A DNA stretch of 13,250 nt from Chloroflexota bacterium (GCA_025924845.1 JAICHN010000096.1:1-13250), one strand, 5' to 3'; numbered from the stretch's first letter, positions 6,331 through 13,250 are shown. Notes: generated by a model not told the origin, from the letters alone. Numbers and translations: made by a program.

Positions 6331-7305
6331 ATGGCGGCGCCAACCTCGGACTCCCTGGCCGAACGTTCCCTGGGCACCACCGGCCTCCTGGTACATCCCC
6401 TGTGTATCGGCTGCGCCCCGTTGGGGAATATGCCCGAAACGTTCGCCTACTCCGTGGCCGAGGATCAGGCACTTGCCGTCATCCGCGCTATATTTGCCGG
6501 CCCGATTAACTTTCTCGATACCGCCGCCGCATATGGGGCCGGCGAAAGCGAACGGCGGATCGGGATCGTGCTGCGGGAACTGGGCGGCATACCGCCGGGC
6601 TTTGTCGTCGCCACCAAGGCCGACCGCGACCTCGAAACCGGCGACTTCAGCGGCGACCAGGTTAGGCGCTCGATCGAGCGTAGTCTTACCCTCCTTGGCC
6701 TGGATCGACTACAGCTTTGCTATCTGCATGACCCCGAGCACATCAGCTTCGAGGCGGCGATGGCGGCAGACGGCCCGGTCGAGGCGCTGTGTCGCGCCAA
6801 AGCGGAGGGCCTGGTTGACCACATCGGCGTAGCGGGCGGCCCCATTGACATGATGATCCGCTACGTGGAGACCGACCTTTTCGCGGTCGCGATCTCGCAC
6901 AACCGGTACACCCTGCTCAACCAGTCGGCCGATCGGTTCTGGGACGCTTGCGCCCTGCACGGCGTGGCCGCGGTCAACGCGGCGCCCTATGGCAGCGGCA
7001 TGCTGGCCAAGGGGCCGAGCAGTTACCCCCGCTACGCCTATCAGGATGCTTCGCCGGAGTTGCTGGATCAGGCTCGGCGTCTGGAGGCAATGTGCGCGCG
7101 CCACGACGTACCGCTTGGCGCCGCGGCGCTGCGGTTTTCGGTCCGCGATCCGCGCATCGTGTCCACGGTAGTGGGAGTGAGCAAGCCCGAGCGCCTGGCC
7201 CAGACGCTCGCTCTGGCCCTCCATCCCATTCCCGAGCAGCTCTGGGCGGAGTTGGCGACGGTCAATCCCACCCATGAGGATCCGGAGGCAAATCGCTTCC
7301 AATGA
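6331..7305 (+). CDS. aldo/keto reductase, D-threo-aldose 1-dehydrogenase-like
   Basis: Cytoplasmic NAD(P)-dependent oxidoreductase of 324 residues with the (beta/alpha)8 aldo/keto reductase fold. The catalytic tetrad is in place: D63 and Y68 in NFLDTAAAYGAGESE, K96 in VVATKADRD, and H133 in CYLHDPEH. The N-terminal block RSLGTTGLLVHPLCIGCAPLG and the LHDPEH form resemble the D-threo-aldose (L-fucose) dehydrogenase/pyridoxal 4-dehydrogenase branch, which oxidises aldoses to lactones, but the substrate cannot be fixed. Near the C-terminus, VSTVVGVSKPERLAQTL (about residues 274-290) is the cofactor-binding end of the barrel. The ATG at 6331 has a strong ribosome site (GAGGAGAG, 6318-6325). It lies after the long hairpin and is probably a single-gene unit. 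It may share a carbohydrate theme with the epimerase and DhaK/DhaL. Confidence 0.88.
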   Translation: MAAPTSDSLAERSLGTTGLLVHPLCIGCAPLGNMPETFAYSVAEDQALAVIRAIFAGPINFLDTAAAYGAGESERRIGIVLRELGGIPPGFVVATKADRDLETGDFSGDQVRRSIERSLTLLGLDRLQLCYLHDPEHISFEAAMAADGPVEALCRAKAEGLVDHIGVAGGPIDMMIRYVETDLFAVAISHNRYTLLNQSADRFWDACALHGVAAVNAAPYGSGMLAKGPSSYPRYAYQDASPELLDQARRLEAMCARHDVPLGAAALRFSVRDPRIVSTVVGVSKPERLAQTLALALHPIPEQLWAELATVNPTHEDPEANRFQ

Positions 7306-7517
7306 TGCACGCTTCGTCGATAACCGGCTTGACAGGTAGCAAGAAGTTGCTGGCTCCTTTACTCATCCTCCGGTATACTACTATTAGGTCGTAGGATCTC
7401 TTATCCATCCAACACCCCGGCGTTCCCCTCCCCCCACCGGCGAACCTTATCCGCGCCTAAACGGTGATCAGGGACTGGAGCGTCGAGTTGAATGCCGCAA
7501 TAGGGGAGTATGCAAGG
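7306..7517 (+). promoter_or_regulatory. upstream region of the L,D-transpeptidase gene
   Basis: About 210 bases without a gene. TATACT at 7374-7379 is a good -10-like hexamer, but no -35 lies at 16-18 bases; TTGACA at 7329-7334 is about 39 bases away. A weak inverted repeat, AGCAA-GAAG-TTGCT (7338-7351), followed by CTCCTTT may help end the reductase transcript. AGGGGAG at 7502-7508 is the ribosome site that decides the ATG at 7518 over the in-frame GTG at 7464. If TATACT is used, the leader is about 130 bases long. Confidence 0.35.
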
Positions 7518-8990
7518 ATGACTCGGCTCGGACGATCGATCGCGGCCCTGGCGGTTCTCGCGAGTATTATCATTTCCGGATCATCGATAGTCCTGAACGC
7601 ACCTGCCACGGCACACGCGGCCAAGAGCGTCCCTCTGCTCCTTCAGCCGGCCCTGACCGTCTCTCGCGTTGACGCCGGGGAGCGGGCCAGTCTATTCGTT
7701 CATGCCCCTGCCTTCGCGCAACTCGTTCTGTCTCTTACCTATCCTGGGGGCGGCGCGGCGTCCTATCAGGGCAAGACGGACGGCCATGGCCGGTATGTGT
7801 TCAGTTGGACCGTACCTGCCAATCTCAAACAGAGCGGCAATGCCCGTTTGCACCTCACCGTGCAGCGGGACGGCCGGCAAGCCGACTGGTCGGGGCACCT
7901 GGCGGTGCGCAAGGCGGCATTGCCTCCCCTCTTCATCCAGCCAACGGCCGATCATTTTGTAGCCGGGACGACGGTCGGCATCTTTATAAACACTAAACCC
8001 AACGCGTCTTTCACCTATCGACTGACCACTGCGGCCGGGGATGTGATCGCGCAGGGCTTCGCGGCAGCCGATGCTCAGGGCCGGTACGTGCTTGACATAC
8101 CGGAAGGCTATCTGCCGCATCGGGCGGCCACCATACAGGTCGCGGTTACCGTGACCGGGCCGAGCGGCGCGCGAACGCGCACGACGCACTTCACACTGCT
8201 GCCGCGCCCGCCCCTTCCCCTTACGGTCAGCATCGTGCAGAAGGCGGTGCATACGGGACGTCCCCTAACCGTACTGGTGAAGAGCGCGCCGAGAGCCAAG
8301 GTCAGCCTCACTGTCGCGCTGACCTCGACGGTGCTGGCGCGGGGCACCGGGGTAACCGACGGGTCGGGCCGCTGGACCTTCACGACGGCGCTGGACCTGA
8401 CGCTCGCCAAGGCGAAGGCGGCCCACGTCACCGTGCAGGCCAGCCATGGCATCGATCGGGCAGGCGGCCATACCTCTTTCCTGCTGCAACCCGGCACACC
8501 CGGCATCGTCGACCGTCTGGCAAGCCCCAACGATCCATCCCCGGACCTAACGAAGTATCTCACCCGGATTCCCGACAAAGTGATCATGATCAACGCGGAA
8601 ACGTCCGGACAGACCCTTCGCGCCTACGATCATGGCGTACTGGTGCATGAGGATTATGTCACCACCGGGATGCCGCAACTGCCGACCCCGGCAGGCACCT
8701 ACCAGGTGATGGCAAAGTACTCACCGTATGAGATGATCTCGCCCTGGCCGGCAGGCTCGCCCTTCTATTACCCGCCGAGCATGACCAACTTCGCCATGCT
8801 GTTCAGGAACGGCGGCTATTTCATCCACGACGCGCCCTGGCGTGCCGTCTACGGCCCGGGCACCAACCTCCCCCATGCCAGCGATCCCGGTGAGCCGATC
8901 GGCACTCACGGCTGCGTGAATCTTCCCTACCCGGATATGGTGTGGATGTGGAACTGGACTCCGGTCGGCACCACGGTGGTCGTGTACTGA
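7518..8990 (+). CDS. secreted L,D-transpeptidase (YkuD) with three Ig-like repeats
   Basis: Exported peptidoglycan cross-linking enzyme of 490 residues. A signal peptide (about residues 1-34: basic start, hydrophobic core LAVLASIIIS, likely cleavage after ATAHA) leads into three tandem beta-rich units of about 96 residues. Each carries a D-x-x-G-R-Y/W turn: DGHGRYVFSW at 88-97, DAQGRYVLDI at 185-194 and DGSGRWTFTT at 281-290. The catalytic YkuD domain runs from about 352 to 490, beginning VIMINAETSGQTLRAY. Its active-site set is H437 (FIHDAPW) and H464/C466 in THGCVNLP, matching the HGC-N signature. YkuD enzymes form 3-3 cross-links or attach proteins to the wall. The repeats probably act as a spacer reaching into the envelope. 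The ATG at 7518 is selected by AGGGGAG at 7502-7508 and because it starts the signal peptide directly; a GTG at 7464 is the alternative. It appears monocistronic, with a strong hairpin after it. Confidence 0.92.
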   Translation: MTRLGRSIAALAVLASIIISGSSIVLNAPATAHAAKSVPLLLQPALTVSRVDAGERASLFVHAPAFAQLVLSLTYPGGGAASYQGKTDGHGRYVFSWTVPANLKQSGNARLHLTVQRDGRQADWSGHLAVRKAALPPLFIQPTADHFVAGTTVGIFINTKPNASFTYRLTTAAGDVIAQGFAAADAQGRYVLDIPEGYLPHRAATIQVAVTVTGPSGARTRTTHFTLLPRPPLPLTVSIVQKAVHTGRPLTVLVKSAPRAKVSLTVALTSTVLARGTGVTDGSGRWTFTTALDLTLAKAKAAHVTVQASHGIDRAGGHTSFLLQPGTPGIVDRLASPNDPSPDLTKYLTRIPDKVIMINAETSGQTLRAYDHGVLVHEDYVTTGMPQLPTPAGTYQVMAKYSPYEMISPWPAGSPFYYPPSMTNFAMLFRNGGYFIHDAPWRAVYGPGTNLPHASDPGEPIGTHGCVNLPYPDMVWMWNWTPVGTTVVVY

Positions 8991-8999
8991 GCAGCGATA

Positions 9000-9037
9000 A
9001 GGTCGAGGGGAGCCGGTCCGCCGGCTCCCCTCGACCT
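9000..9037 (+). terminator. 17-bp perfect hairpin after the L,D-transpeptidase gene
   Basis: Arms 9000-9016 and 9021-9037 are perfect reverse complements around a TCCG loop, starting 10 bases after the stop codon. The stem is very GC-rich but no T-tract follows, so it is either a U-less terminator or an RNA 3'-end stabilising stem. Confidence 0.6.
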
Positions 9038-9079
9038 CGCGGCGTGGTGGAGCAGAACGGTTCGTTATGTGTAGGTGTG

Positions 9080-9880
9080 ATGCCAGCCGATAATGACCTC
9101 TATCGCGCCCCGGGCGACATCTGGTGGGACGACGCACACGCCCTCTCCACGCTCCGTACCATGGTGAACCCCGGCCGCGTCCCCTACTTTCGGCGCATCT
9201 TGCTCGCCACGCTCGACCTCAATCCCCGCGCCGTTCGCGTCCTCGAAGTGGGCTGCGGCGGCGGCTTGCTGGCGGAGGAAATTGCCGGACTTGGCTTCCC
9301 GGTGACCGGAATCGACCCGTCCGAACCGGCTCTCGCCGTCGCCCGCGCCCATGCCGCGCGCTCCGGGTTGGCCATCGACTACCGACTGGGAGTCGGCGAG
9401 GCCATCCCTTTTCCTGATGCTTCTTTTCCGGTGGTGTTATGCTGCGACGTGCTCGAGCATGTCGCCCACCTCGAGCCGGTGATCGCGGAGATTGCCCGCG
9501 TCCTCGCTCCCGGCGGCGTGTTTCTGTACGACACAATCAACCGTACCATGCTAAGTAAGTTGATCGTGATCAAAGTGACCCAGGAATGGCGCGCCACCCG
9601 CTTCGTCCCCACTAATCTGCACGACTGGGATCAGTTCATCAAGCCGACCGAGCTTAGCGCCGCATTGCATCGCCACGGCCTGGAGAACGTCGAGACCATC
9701 GGACTCCGCCCCGCTCTTCGCCCGCTACGGATCCTTCAGGCCGCCCGCCGCTTTCATAAAGGCGCGATCAGTTTCGGTGAAGTGGGGCGGCGTCTGGCGT
9801 TCCGCCCTACCCGGCTCCTGGGCTGCTCGTACATGGGCTACGCGCGCCAACCCCTACTCGCAACCGTGCGTGCCCAATAG
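9080..9880 (+). CDS. ubiG: UbiG-type class I SAM-dependent methyltransferase
   Basis: Cytoplasmic or membrane-peripheral methyltransferase of 266 residues that uses S-adenosylmethionine. The SAM-binding motif I is VLEVGCGGG (54-62), followed by the acidic GIDPSEPAL (77-85) and the LCCDVLEHV block (120-128). Several marks are specific to the UbiG branch (2-polyprenyl-6-hydroxyphenol methylase/3-demethylubiquinol O-methyltransferase): the N-terminal IWWDDAHAL with MVNPGRVPYF, the post-core TINRTMLSK (152-160) and the HDWDQFIKPTEL block (181-192). The lineage suggested by the window would be expected to use menaquinone rather than ubiquinone, so the symbol denotes the family and the real acceptor may be another phenolic lipid or polyketide. 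The ATG at 9080 is the most likely start, preceded by a weak AGGTG; a GTG lies directly before it. It follows the hairpin after the transpeptidase gene. Confidence 0.82.
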   Translation: MPADNDLYRAPGDIWWDDAHALSTLRTMVNPGRVPYFRRILLATLDLNPRAVRVLEVGCGGGLLAEEIAGLGFPVTGIDPSEPALAVARAHAARSGLAIDYRLGVGEAIPFPDASFPVVLCCDVLEHVAHLEPVIAEIARVLAPGGVFLYDTINRTMLSKLIVIKVTQEWRATRFVPTNLHDWDQFIKPTELSAALHRHGLENVETIGLRPALRPLRILQAARRFHKGAISFGEVGRRLAFRPTRLLGCSYMGYARQPLLATVRAQ

Positions 9881-9890
9881 CACTCCCCGC

Positions 9891-9918
9891 GCCCATAAAG
9901 GGGGCACCTTTGTGTGGC
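9891..9918 (+). terminator. weak hairpin after the methyltransferase gene
   Basis: Bases 9891-9901 pair with 9907-9918 (core AAAGG/CCTTT plus GCC/GGC at the base, with a bulge and one mismatch) 11 bases after the stop. No T-tract follows, so this is only a possible terminator. Confidence 0.3.
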
Positions 9919-10146
9919 ACATGGCGGACGTTCTTGCCGTGTACCTCCCGTCCCTACGACCCGCACCATCCCTGGCACTCACTCGCCCACCTCGGCTGTT
10001 CCCGAGAATGAAACGACCCTGTGGCACGAGAGCGGAGATAGACAGCGACCATTTTGAGCAGTACCATGGACCCGCCGGAAGTTCACATCGGACCTGCGGA
10101 CAGCACGCCTCGCGATACTGGCCCTGGATGCGGATCGGGGACGAGC
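9919..10146 (+). other. intergenic region before the cyclic-nucleotide-binding-type gene
   Basis: About 230 bases with no gene I can support. The frame of the downstream gene is open from 10054, with TTG and ATG (10066) options, but the translated segment there is Pro/Gly/Asp-rich without family character. No clear promoter hexamers stand out. Confidence 0.35.
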
Positions 10147-10569
10147 ATGGCCAATCGTAAGATCGATCATCTCAAGCAGATACCCATATTCTCGCGCTGC
10201 ACAAAAGCCGAGTTGGAGAGCCTCGCTCAGAACACCGACGAAGTTGACCTGGAAGCGGGACGCACGCTGATTGTGCAGGGTCGCCCGAACCACACCTTCT
10301 TTGTGATTCTGAAAGGTGAGGTGGATGTAGAGGTTCATGGGCAACCGACCGACCACCTGGGACCGAGACAAGTCTTCGGTGAGATAAGTATGCTGGACGG
10401 TGGACCTGCTACGGCAACAGTGCTTACGTCGACGCCGGTCGAGGCGTTGGTGATGAGCCGTACGCAATTCCACAATGCTATCAAGGCGAACGAGACTATC
10501 GCCCTCCGAGTCATGGCGGTCATGGCCGAACGGCTGCGACGGATAGGGCTGACCGCAGGAGTTGGCTAG
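10147..10569 (+). CDS. stand-alone cyclic-nucleotide-binding (CNB) domain protein
   Basis: Small soluble protein of 140 residues consisting of one Crp/PKA-type CNB domain with no helix-turn-helix or other output domain. The N-terminal helix LKQIPIFSRCTKAELESLA (9-27) is the usual start. GRTLIVQGRPNHTFFVILKGEVDVEV (38-63) is the beta-roll core, and FGEISMLDGGPATATV (77-92) is the phosphate-binding cassette. A C-terminal helix (about 106-133, including AVMAERLRRI) ends the protein. In cassettes that bind cAMP or cGMP an Arg normally follows the Pro or lies near it (PRTATV or RAATV type); here position 88 is Ala, so nucleotide binding is doubtful. The ATG at 10147 fits the domain boundary, with GGGGA upstream; a start at 10066 would add an unconserved extension. 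The gene converges on dhaL. Its partner and role are unknown. Confidence 0.8.
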   Translation: MANRKIDHLKQIPIFSRCTKAELESLAQNTDEVDLEAGRTLIVQGRPNHTFFVILKGEVDVEVHGQPTDHLGPRQVFGEISMLDGGPATATVLTSTPVEALVMSRTQFHNAIKANETIALRVMAVMAERLRRIGLTAGVG

Positions 10570-10659
10570 TCCGGATCGCGCAGTCGGCTTATTAACACGT
10601 GGTCAAGATTGCGTACCCGCGAGCGTGCAATCAGGCAACAATCTCATGAATAATCAGGG
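10570..10659. other. convergent gap between the CNB-domain gene and dhaL
   Basis: Ninety bases between two stop codons. GATTGC (10607-10612) and GCAATC (10627-10632) form a 6-bp stem with a 14-base loop and no T-tract, so no convincing terminator is identified. Confidence 0.3.
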
Positions 10660-11319
10660 CTAAGGAGCCAATCCGTCACTGGGCTGCCCGTTGTTCTCCA
10701 CCAGGGCGCGGATCGCTATCACTACGGCCGCGGCGCCAGGGTCCGGGTGACCTACCGTCCGCTCCCCCACCCAGCCGGCCCGGCCCACCTTGCTCTGCAT
10801 CGGGATGGTCGCCGCCTCCCCGGCTTCCGCCGCGGCAAGGGCCAGGGTACCCGCTTCCTCCAGGCTGACGCCTGCCGCCGCTGCTGCCTGCATCGCCTCT
10901 ACAGCCGGGATCAGCGCGTCGAGCAGCGTCTTGTCGCCGCGCTGAGCTTTACCGCGCTCACGGATACCAGCCTCGGCGGCGGCAAGGCCACGCGCCAGGA
11001 GCGGCAGATCGATCGCCGCTGCCCCCTTGAACTCGCGACCCAGGCGCATACCCGCCGTGGCAATTAAAGCGCCGATGGTGGAAGCCGCGGCCCGATTGAA
11101 GGCCATGCCTGCCCGGCTGATCAGCACGCCCGGCTCGGCATCCGCCAGGCCGGCCAGCTCCGCCGGAACCGCTCGCGCGCCCAGTCGCATGGTTACGCCC
11201 ATATCCCCATCGCCCAGTGCGGCATCCAGAGCATTTAACCGATCGGCATGATCCTCCAGCGCCTTCGCCATTGCCGCCAGGCCGTCGCGCACCGCCTTTG
11301 CGTCAAGCGACGTACTCAT
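10660..11319 (-). CDS. dhaL: dihydroxyacetone kinase subunit DhaL (ADP/ATP-binding subunit)
   Basis: Cytoplasmic nucleotide-binding subunit of 219 residues that transfers phosphate to the ketose held by DhaK. The Mg-binding aspartates are D32, D37 and D39 in [14 protein letters not shown], equivalent to D30, D35 and D37 of E. coli DhaL. The usual His of GDGDHG is Met (M40). Later family blocks are [24 protein letters not shown] (middle), and [20 protein letters not shown] near the C-terminus. Its ATG overlaps the dhaK stop by 4 bases (11316-11319), so the two are translationally coupled. No DhaM phosphocarrier gene follows, since the next gene converges. The pair is therefore either ATP-dependent or served by a DhaM elsewhere. 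Confidence 0.93.
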   Translation of the reverse strand: MSTSLDAKAVRDGLAAMAKALEDHADRLNALDAALGDGDMGVTMRLGARAVPAELAGLADAEPGVLISRAGMAFNRAAASTIGALIATAGMRLGREFKGAAAIDLPLLARGLAAAEAGIRERGKAQRGDKTLLDALIPAVEAMQAAAAAGVSLEEAGTLALAAAEAGEAATIPMQSKVGRAGWVGERTVGHPDPGAAAVVIAIRALVENNGQPSDGLAP

Positions 11320-12323
11320 GACCGCGCCGTCCGCACAAAGAACGGCGATTCCGCGGCGGCGTCCAGCAAGGGCGTCAATTGATCGTCCAGGCGAAGCAGG
11401 GTCAGCGAAGCTCCAGCCATCTCCAGGGAGGTCGCGAACTCGCCGACGAAAGCGCCATGTACCCGTACATTGAGCGCCGCCAACCGCCGATGCACCTGCC
11501 GGTAGAGAATGTACAGTTCCTCGGGTGGCGTAGCGCCCAGTCCATTCACCATCACCGCCATCTCGGTGCCGCCTTCGTGGGGCAGTTCGGCCAGGATCGC
11601 GTCGAGCAACTGATCCGCGATGCGATCGGCGGGTTCAAGCGGTCCTCGGCGCCGACCCGGCTCACCATGGATGCCCATGCCGATCTCCATCTCACCCTCG
11701 CCCAGGGTAAAGGTGGGCGTCCCGACCGCGGGCAGCGTGCAGGAAGAAAGGGCCACCCCCATAGTGCGCGTGTTGGCCAGGGCATGGCGGGCCGCCGCCT
11801 CCACCTCGTCCAACGAGCCGCCCGCCGCGGCGCGAGCGCCGGCGATCTTGAACGCGAAGACCATGCCTGCCACCCCACGGCGGCGGGCGGCTTGATCGGG
11901 CGGCGCGGACGCCACGTCCTCGGCCACCAGCACGGTACGCACTTCGATATCCTCCATGGCCGCCATCTCCGCCGCCATCTCGAAGTTCATCACGTCACCG
12001 CCGTAATTGCCGTAAATATAGACGACGCCGGCCCCGCCGTTGATCGCCCGGGTCACGGCGAGCATGGTATCCGGGTTGGGCGATGAGAAGACGTTGCCGA
12101 CCGCGCCGCCGTCGAGCAGCCCCCGACCCACGTAGCCCTTGAAGACGGTGAGTTGGCCCGATCCGCCTCCCGTGGCCAGCGCGACCTTGCCCGCTACCGG
12201 GGCATCGGCGCGCACGATGGCCCGCGGCTCAGCCGCCGCGCGTAGCTGACGTGGGTGCGCGAGCAGGAGACCATCCAGCATCTCATCCACAAAATCTCCA
12301 GGATCGTTGATGATCTTTTTCAT
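11316..12323 (-). CDS. dhaK: dihydroxyacetone kinase subunit DhaK, variant active site
   Basis: Cytoplasmic ketose-binding subunit of 335 residues that works with DhaL to phosphorylate dihydroxyacetone or a related short ketose. H219 in MGIHGEPG is the residue that forms the covalent hemiaminal with substrate (E. coli H218), and D110 in NYGGDVMNF matches D109. The block that normally reads GGGSGH has Gln at 57 (GGGSGQLTVFKGYVGRGLL), replacing the catalytic-site His (E. coli H56). The surrounding GYVGRGLLDGGAVGNVFSSP is otherwise typical. The ATG at 12323 is chosen because the minus-strand site GAGGG (12329-12333) lies 5 bases before it and the protein then begins MKKIINDP as in relatives; the upstream open frame to 12392 is not conserved. 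The Gln may mark a different substrate, such as a four-carbon ketose, or reduced activity. Confidence 0.93.
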   Translation of the reverse strand: MKKIINDPGDFVDEMLDGLLLAHPRQLRAAAEPRAIVRADAPVAGKVALATGGGSGQLTVFKGYVGRGLLDGGAVGNVFSSPNPDTMLAVTRAINGGAGVVYIYGNYGGDVMNFEMAAEMAAMEDIEVRTVLVAEDVASAPPDQAARRRGVAGMVFAFKIAGARAAAGGSLDEVEAAARHALANTRTMGVALSSCTLPAVGTPTFTLGEGEMEIGMGIHGEPGRRRGPLEPADRIADQLLDAILAELPHEGGTEMAVMVNGLGATPPEELYILYRQVHRRLAALNVRVHGAFVGEFATSLEMAGASLTLLRLDDQLTPLLDAAAESPFFVRTARS

Positions 12324-12328
12324 GTTAT

Positions 12329-12333
12329 CCCTC
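12329..12333 (-). promoter_or_regulatory. ribosome binding site of dhaK
   Basis: Minus-strand GAGGG followed by ATAAC and the ATG at 12323, a standard spacing. It decides the start against an in-frame codon at 12392. Confidence 0.55.
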
Positions 12334-12377
12334 GCTTCCCGTAGGCTGGCGTGCGCTCCGGAGGCCGGTCTCTCTGC

Positions 12378-12383
12378 ATGATA
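12378..12383 (-). promoter_or_regulatory. possible -10 element for dhaK-dhaL
   Basis: Minus-strand TATCAT, about 55 bases before the dhaK ATG. The nearest -35-like bases (ATGACG) sit 19 bases upstream, longer than ideal. It lies in the 120-base gap between dhaK and the end of the TPR gene, so dhaK-dhaL probably has its own promoter here. Confidence 0.25.
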
Positions 12384-12446
12384 GCGCGCCAAGCACCTCG
12401 CGCGTCATTGACTACGCAAGCGTATCAACTCGGCCGGGCATCACTG

Positions 12447-13250
12447 CTACTGAACCACGCGGCGGATCATCCGCCTATGCGCCCCCGGACAGTTTGGGCT
12501 ATCGACCTGGACGATTTCCCGCATCTGGCTGAGGTTGGACGTATCAGGCTGGACCAGGGCGGCGCGGGCGTCACGTACAGCGGCACAGCGATCGTGTGCC
12601 CAGGTGGCCTCGGCCAACGCCAGTTGGGAAGCGGTCTGCCCGGGATGGCCCACGGTGGGATCCAACAGGGCTCGCCGCCAATCGGCCACGGCGGATGCGC
12701 GCCGACCAAGGGCAAGTTCTGCCTGTGCCCGTAAGCGGTAGCCGTCCCCGTCCCGGGGATCGAGGGCAAGAGCCCGGTTGGCCAGCGTGAGCCCGAGGGA
12801 AGGATTGCCCTGCCAGTCGGCAACCTCGGCCCAGGAGGTGAGGGGATCGGGATGATGCGGGGCCAGGGCTGCGGCGTGGGCAAAGGCCAGGGAGGCACGG
12901 GTCAGCCACTCTTGATTCCAGGTTCGCGGTTGGTTGAAATCGTGGCCCAGTCCCGCCCAGCGCTCATAGGCTTTCCCGGTGTCGCGGAACTGGTCCGGAT
13001 TGTAGGGGTTGAGCCGCGCCGCCTGGCCGAAATCGCTCAGCGCCTGGGCATAGAGTTGATTCGCCTCGGCGGCGGCGGTACCTCCGACCTGCCCCGCGTC
13101 CTGAGCCCAGCCGATCAGAGTGGTGCCAAGGTCCAGCAGGTACTCCTCCCGCTGGGGTAGGCCGGGGGCGTCGGCCAGAGCCTGTTCCTGATCGGCGGCG
13201 GCGGCGGCAAACTGCCGCAAGGCGAGCACCGGCTGGGTCGAGCGGCCGGC
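12447..13250 (-). CDS. TPR-repeat protein, C-terminal part (cut by window end)
   Basis: The reading frame is open through the last base of the window, so the start lies outside; a GTG at 13229 is internal, not a proven start. The 267 visible residues are alpha-helical tetratricopeptide repeats. Recognisable units include LYAQALSDFGQAARLNPYNP, then ASLAFAHAAALAPHHPDP, then LGLTLANRALALDPRDGDGY and the following RRASAVADWRRALLDP. Such repeats mediate protein contacts. In Chloroflexota and relatives, long TPR tails of this kind are often attached to O-antigen-ligase-like membrane proteins, but no membrane segment is visible here, so that is a guess. The tail after the last repeat is short and polar, with Cys residues and an Arg-rich end. 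It lies upstream of dhaK on the same strand, 123 bases from it. Confidence 0.75.
   Translation of the reverse strand, partial: AGRSTQPVLALRQFAAAAADQEQALADAPGLPQREEYLLDLGTTLIGWAQDAGQVGGTAAAEANQLYAQALSDFGQAARLNPYNPDQFRDTGKAYERWAGLGHDFNQPRTWNQEWLTRASLAFAHAAALAPHHPDPLTSWAEVADWQGNPSLGLTLANRALALDPRDGDGYRLRAQAELALGRRASAVADWRRALLDPTVGHPGQTASQLALAEATWAHDRCAAVRDARAALVQPDTSNLSQMREIVQVDSPNCPGAHRRMIRRVVQ

Noticed and set aside
7329..7334. Consensus TTGACA -35 hexamer before the transpeptidase gene
   Set aside because: The only good -10 (7374-7379) is about 39 bases away and nothing suitable lies 16-18 bases downstream.
10607..10632. Inverted repeat GATTGC/GCAATC between the CNB-domain gene and dhaL
   Set aside because: Only 6 bp with a 14-base loop and no T-tract; likely chance.
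11379..12086. Antisense open frame of 235 codons across dhaK
   Set aside because: His/Arg-rich shadow of a well-supported gene.

Overview
This 13.25 kb window is GC-rich chromosomal DNA from a bacterium. It uses ATG and GTG starts with purine-rich Shine-Dalgarno sites and carries no phage, transposon, CRISPR, rRNA or tRNA feature that I can see. The gene mix (flippase-like LPG-synthase-type membrane protein, YkoP-like protein, Ig-like/YkuD L,D-transpeptidase, two-subunit DhaK/DhaL kinase, TPR protein) suggests a Chloroflexota or similar soil or thermophilic lineage. That placement is an inference from gene content, not from a marker gene.

Layout. (1) 136-1008, minus: a sugar 3-epimerase/isomerase TIM barrel with all four metal ligands at family spacing. 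(2) 1215-4263, plus: a probable three-gene membrane operon holding an LPG-synthase-TM/UPF0104 flippase-like protein, a translationally coupled single-pass protein of unknown function, and an MFS transporter with an SLC45/sucrose-transporter-like signature. (3) 4272-4889, minus: a YkoP-like protein, convergent with the operon. (4) 5196-6176, plus: an SPFH/stomatin-type membrane scaffold, followed by a perfect 21-bp hairpin. (5) 6331-7305, plus: an aldo/keto reductase. (6) 7518-8990, plus: a secreted L,D-transpeptidase with three Ig-like repeats, then a 17-bp hairpin. (7) 9080-9880, plus: a UbiG-type methyltransferase. (8) 10147-10569, plus: a stand-alone cyclic-nucleotide-binding-type domain. 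(9) 12323 to 10660, minus: a dhaK-dhaL operon with a 4-bp overlap. (10) 12447 to the window end, minus: the C-terminal part of a TPR protein.

Two themes recur. One is carbohydrate handling: the epimerase, a sugar-type MFS carrier, an aldose-dehydrogenase-like reductase and a ketose kinase could together process an unusual sugar, but they are not one operon. The other is the envelope: flippase-like protein, SPFH scaffold, L,D-transpeptidase and possibly the TPR protein.

I see no clear, wholly new multi-gene system. The most distinctive points are a DhaK in which the His of the usual GGGSGH motif is Gln while the covalent-binding His and catalytic Asp remain, an uncharacterised protein coupled to the flippase-like gene, a YkoP-like gene outside its best-known Bacillus context, and a CNB domain lacking the usual phosphate-binding Arg.
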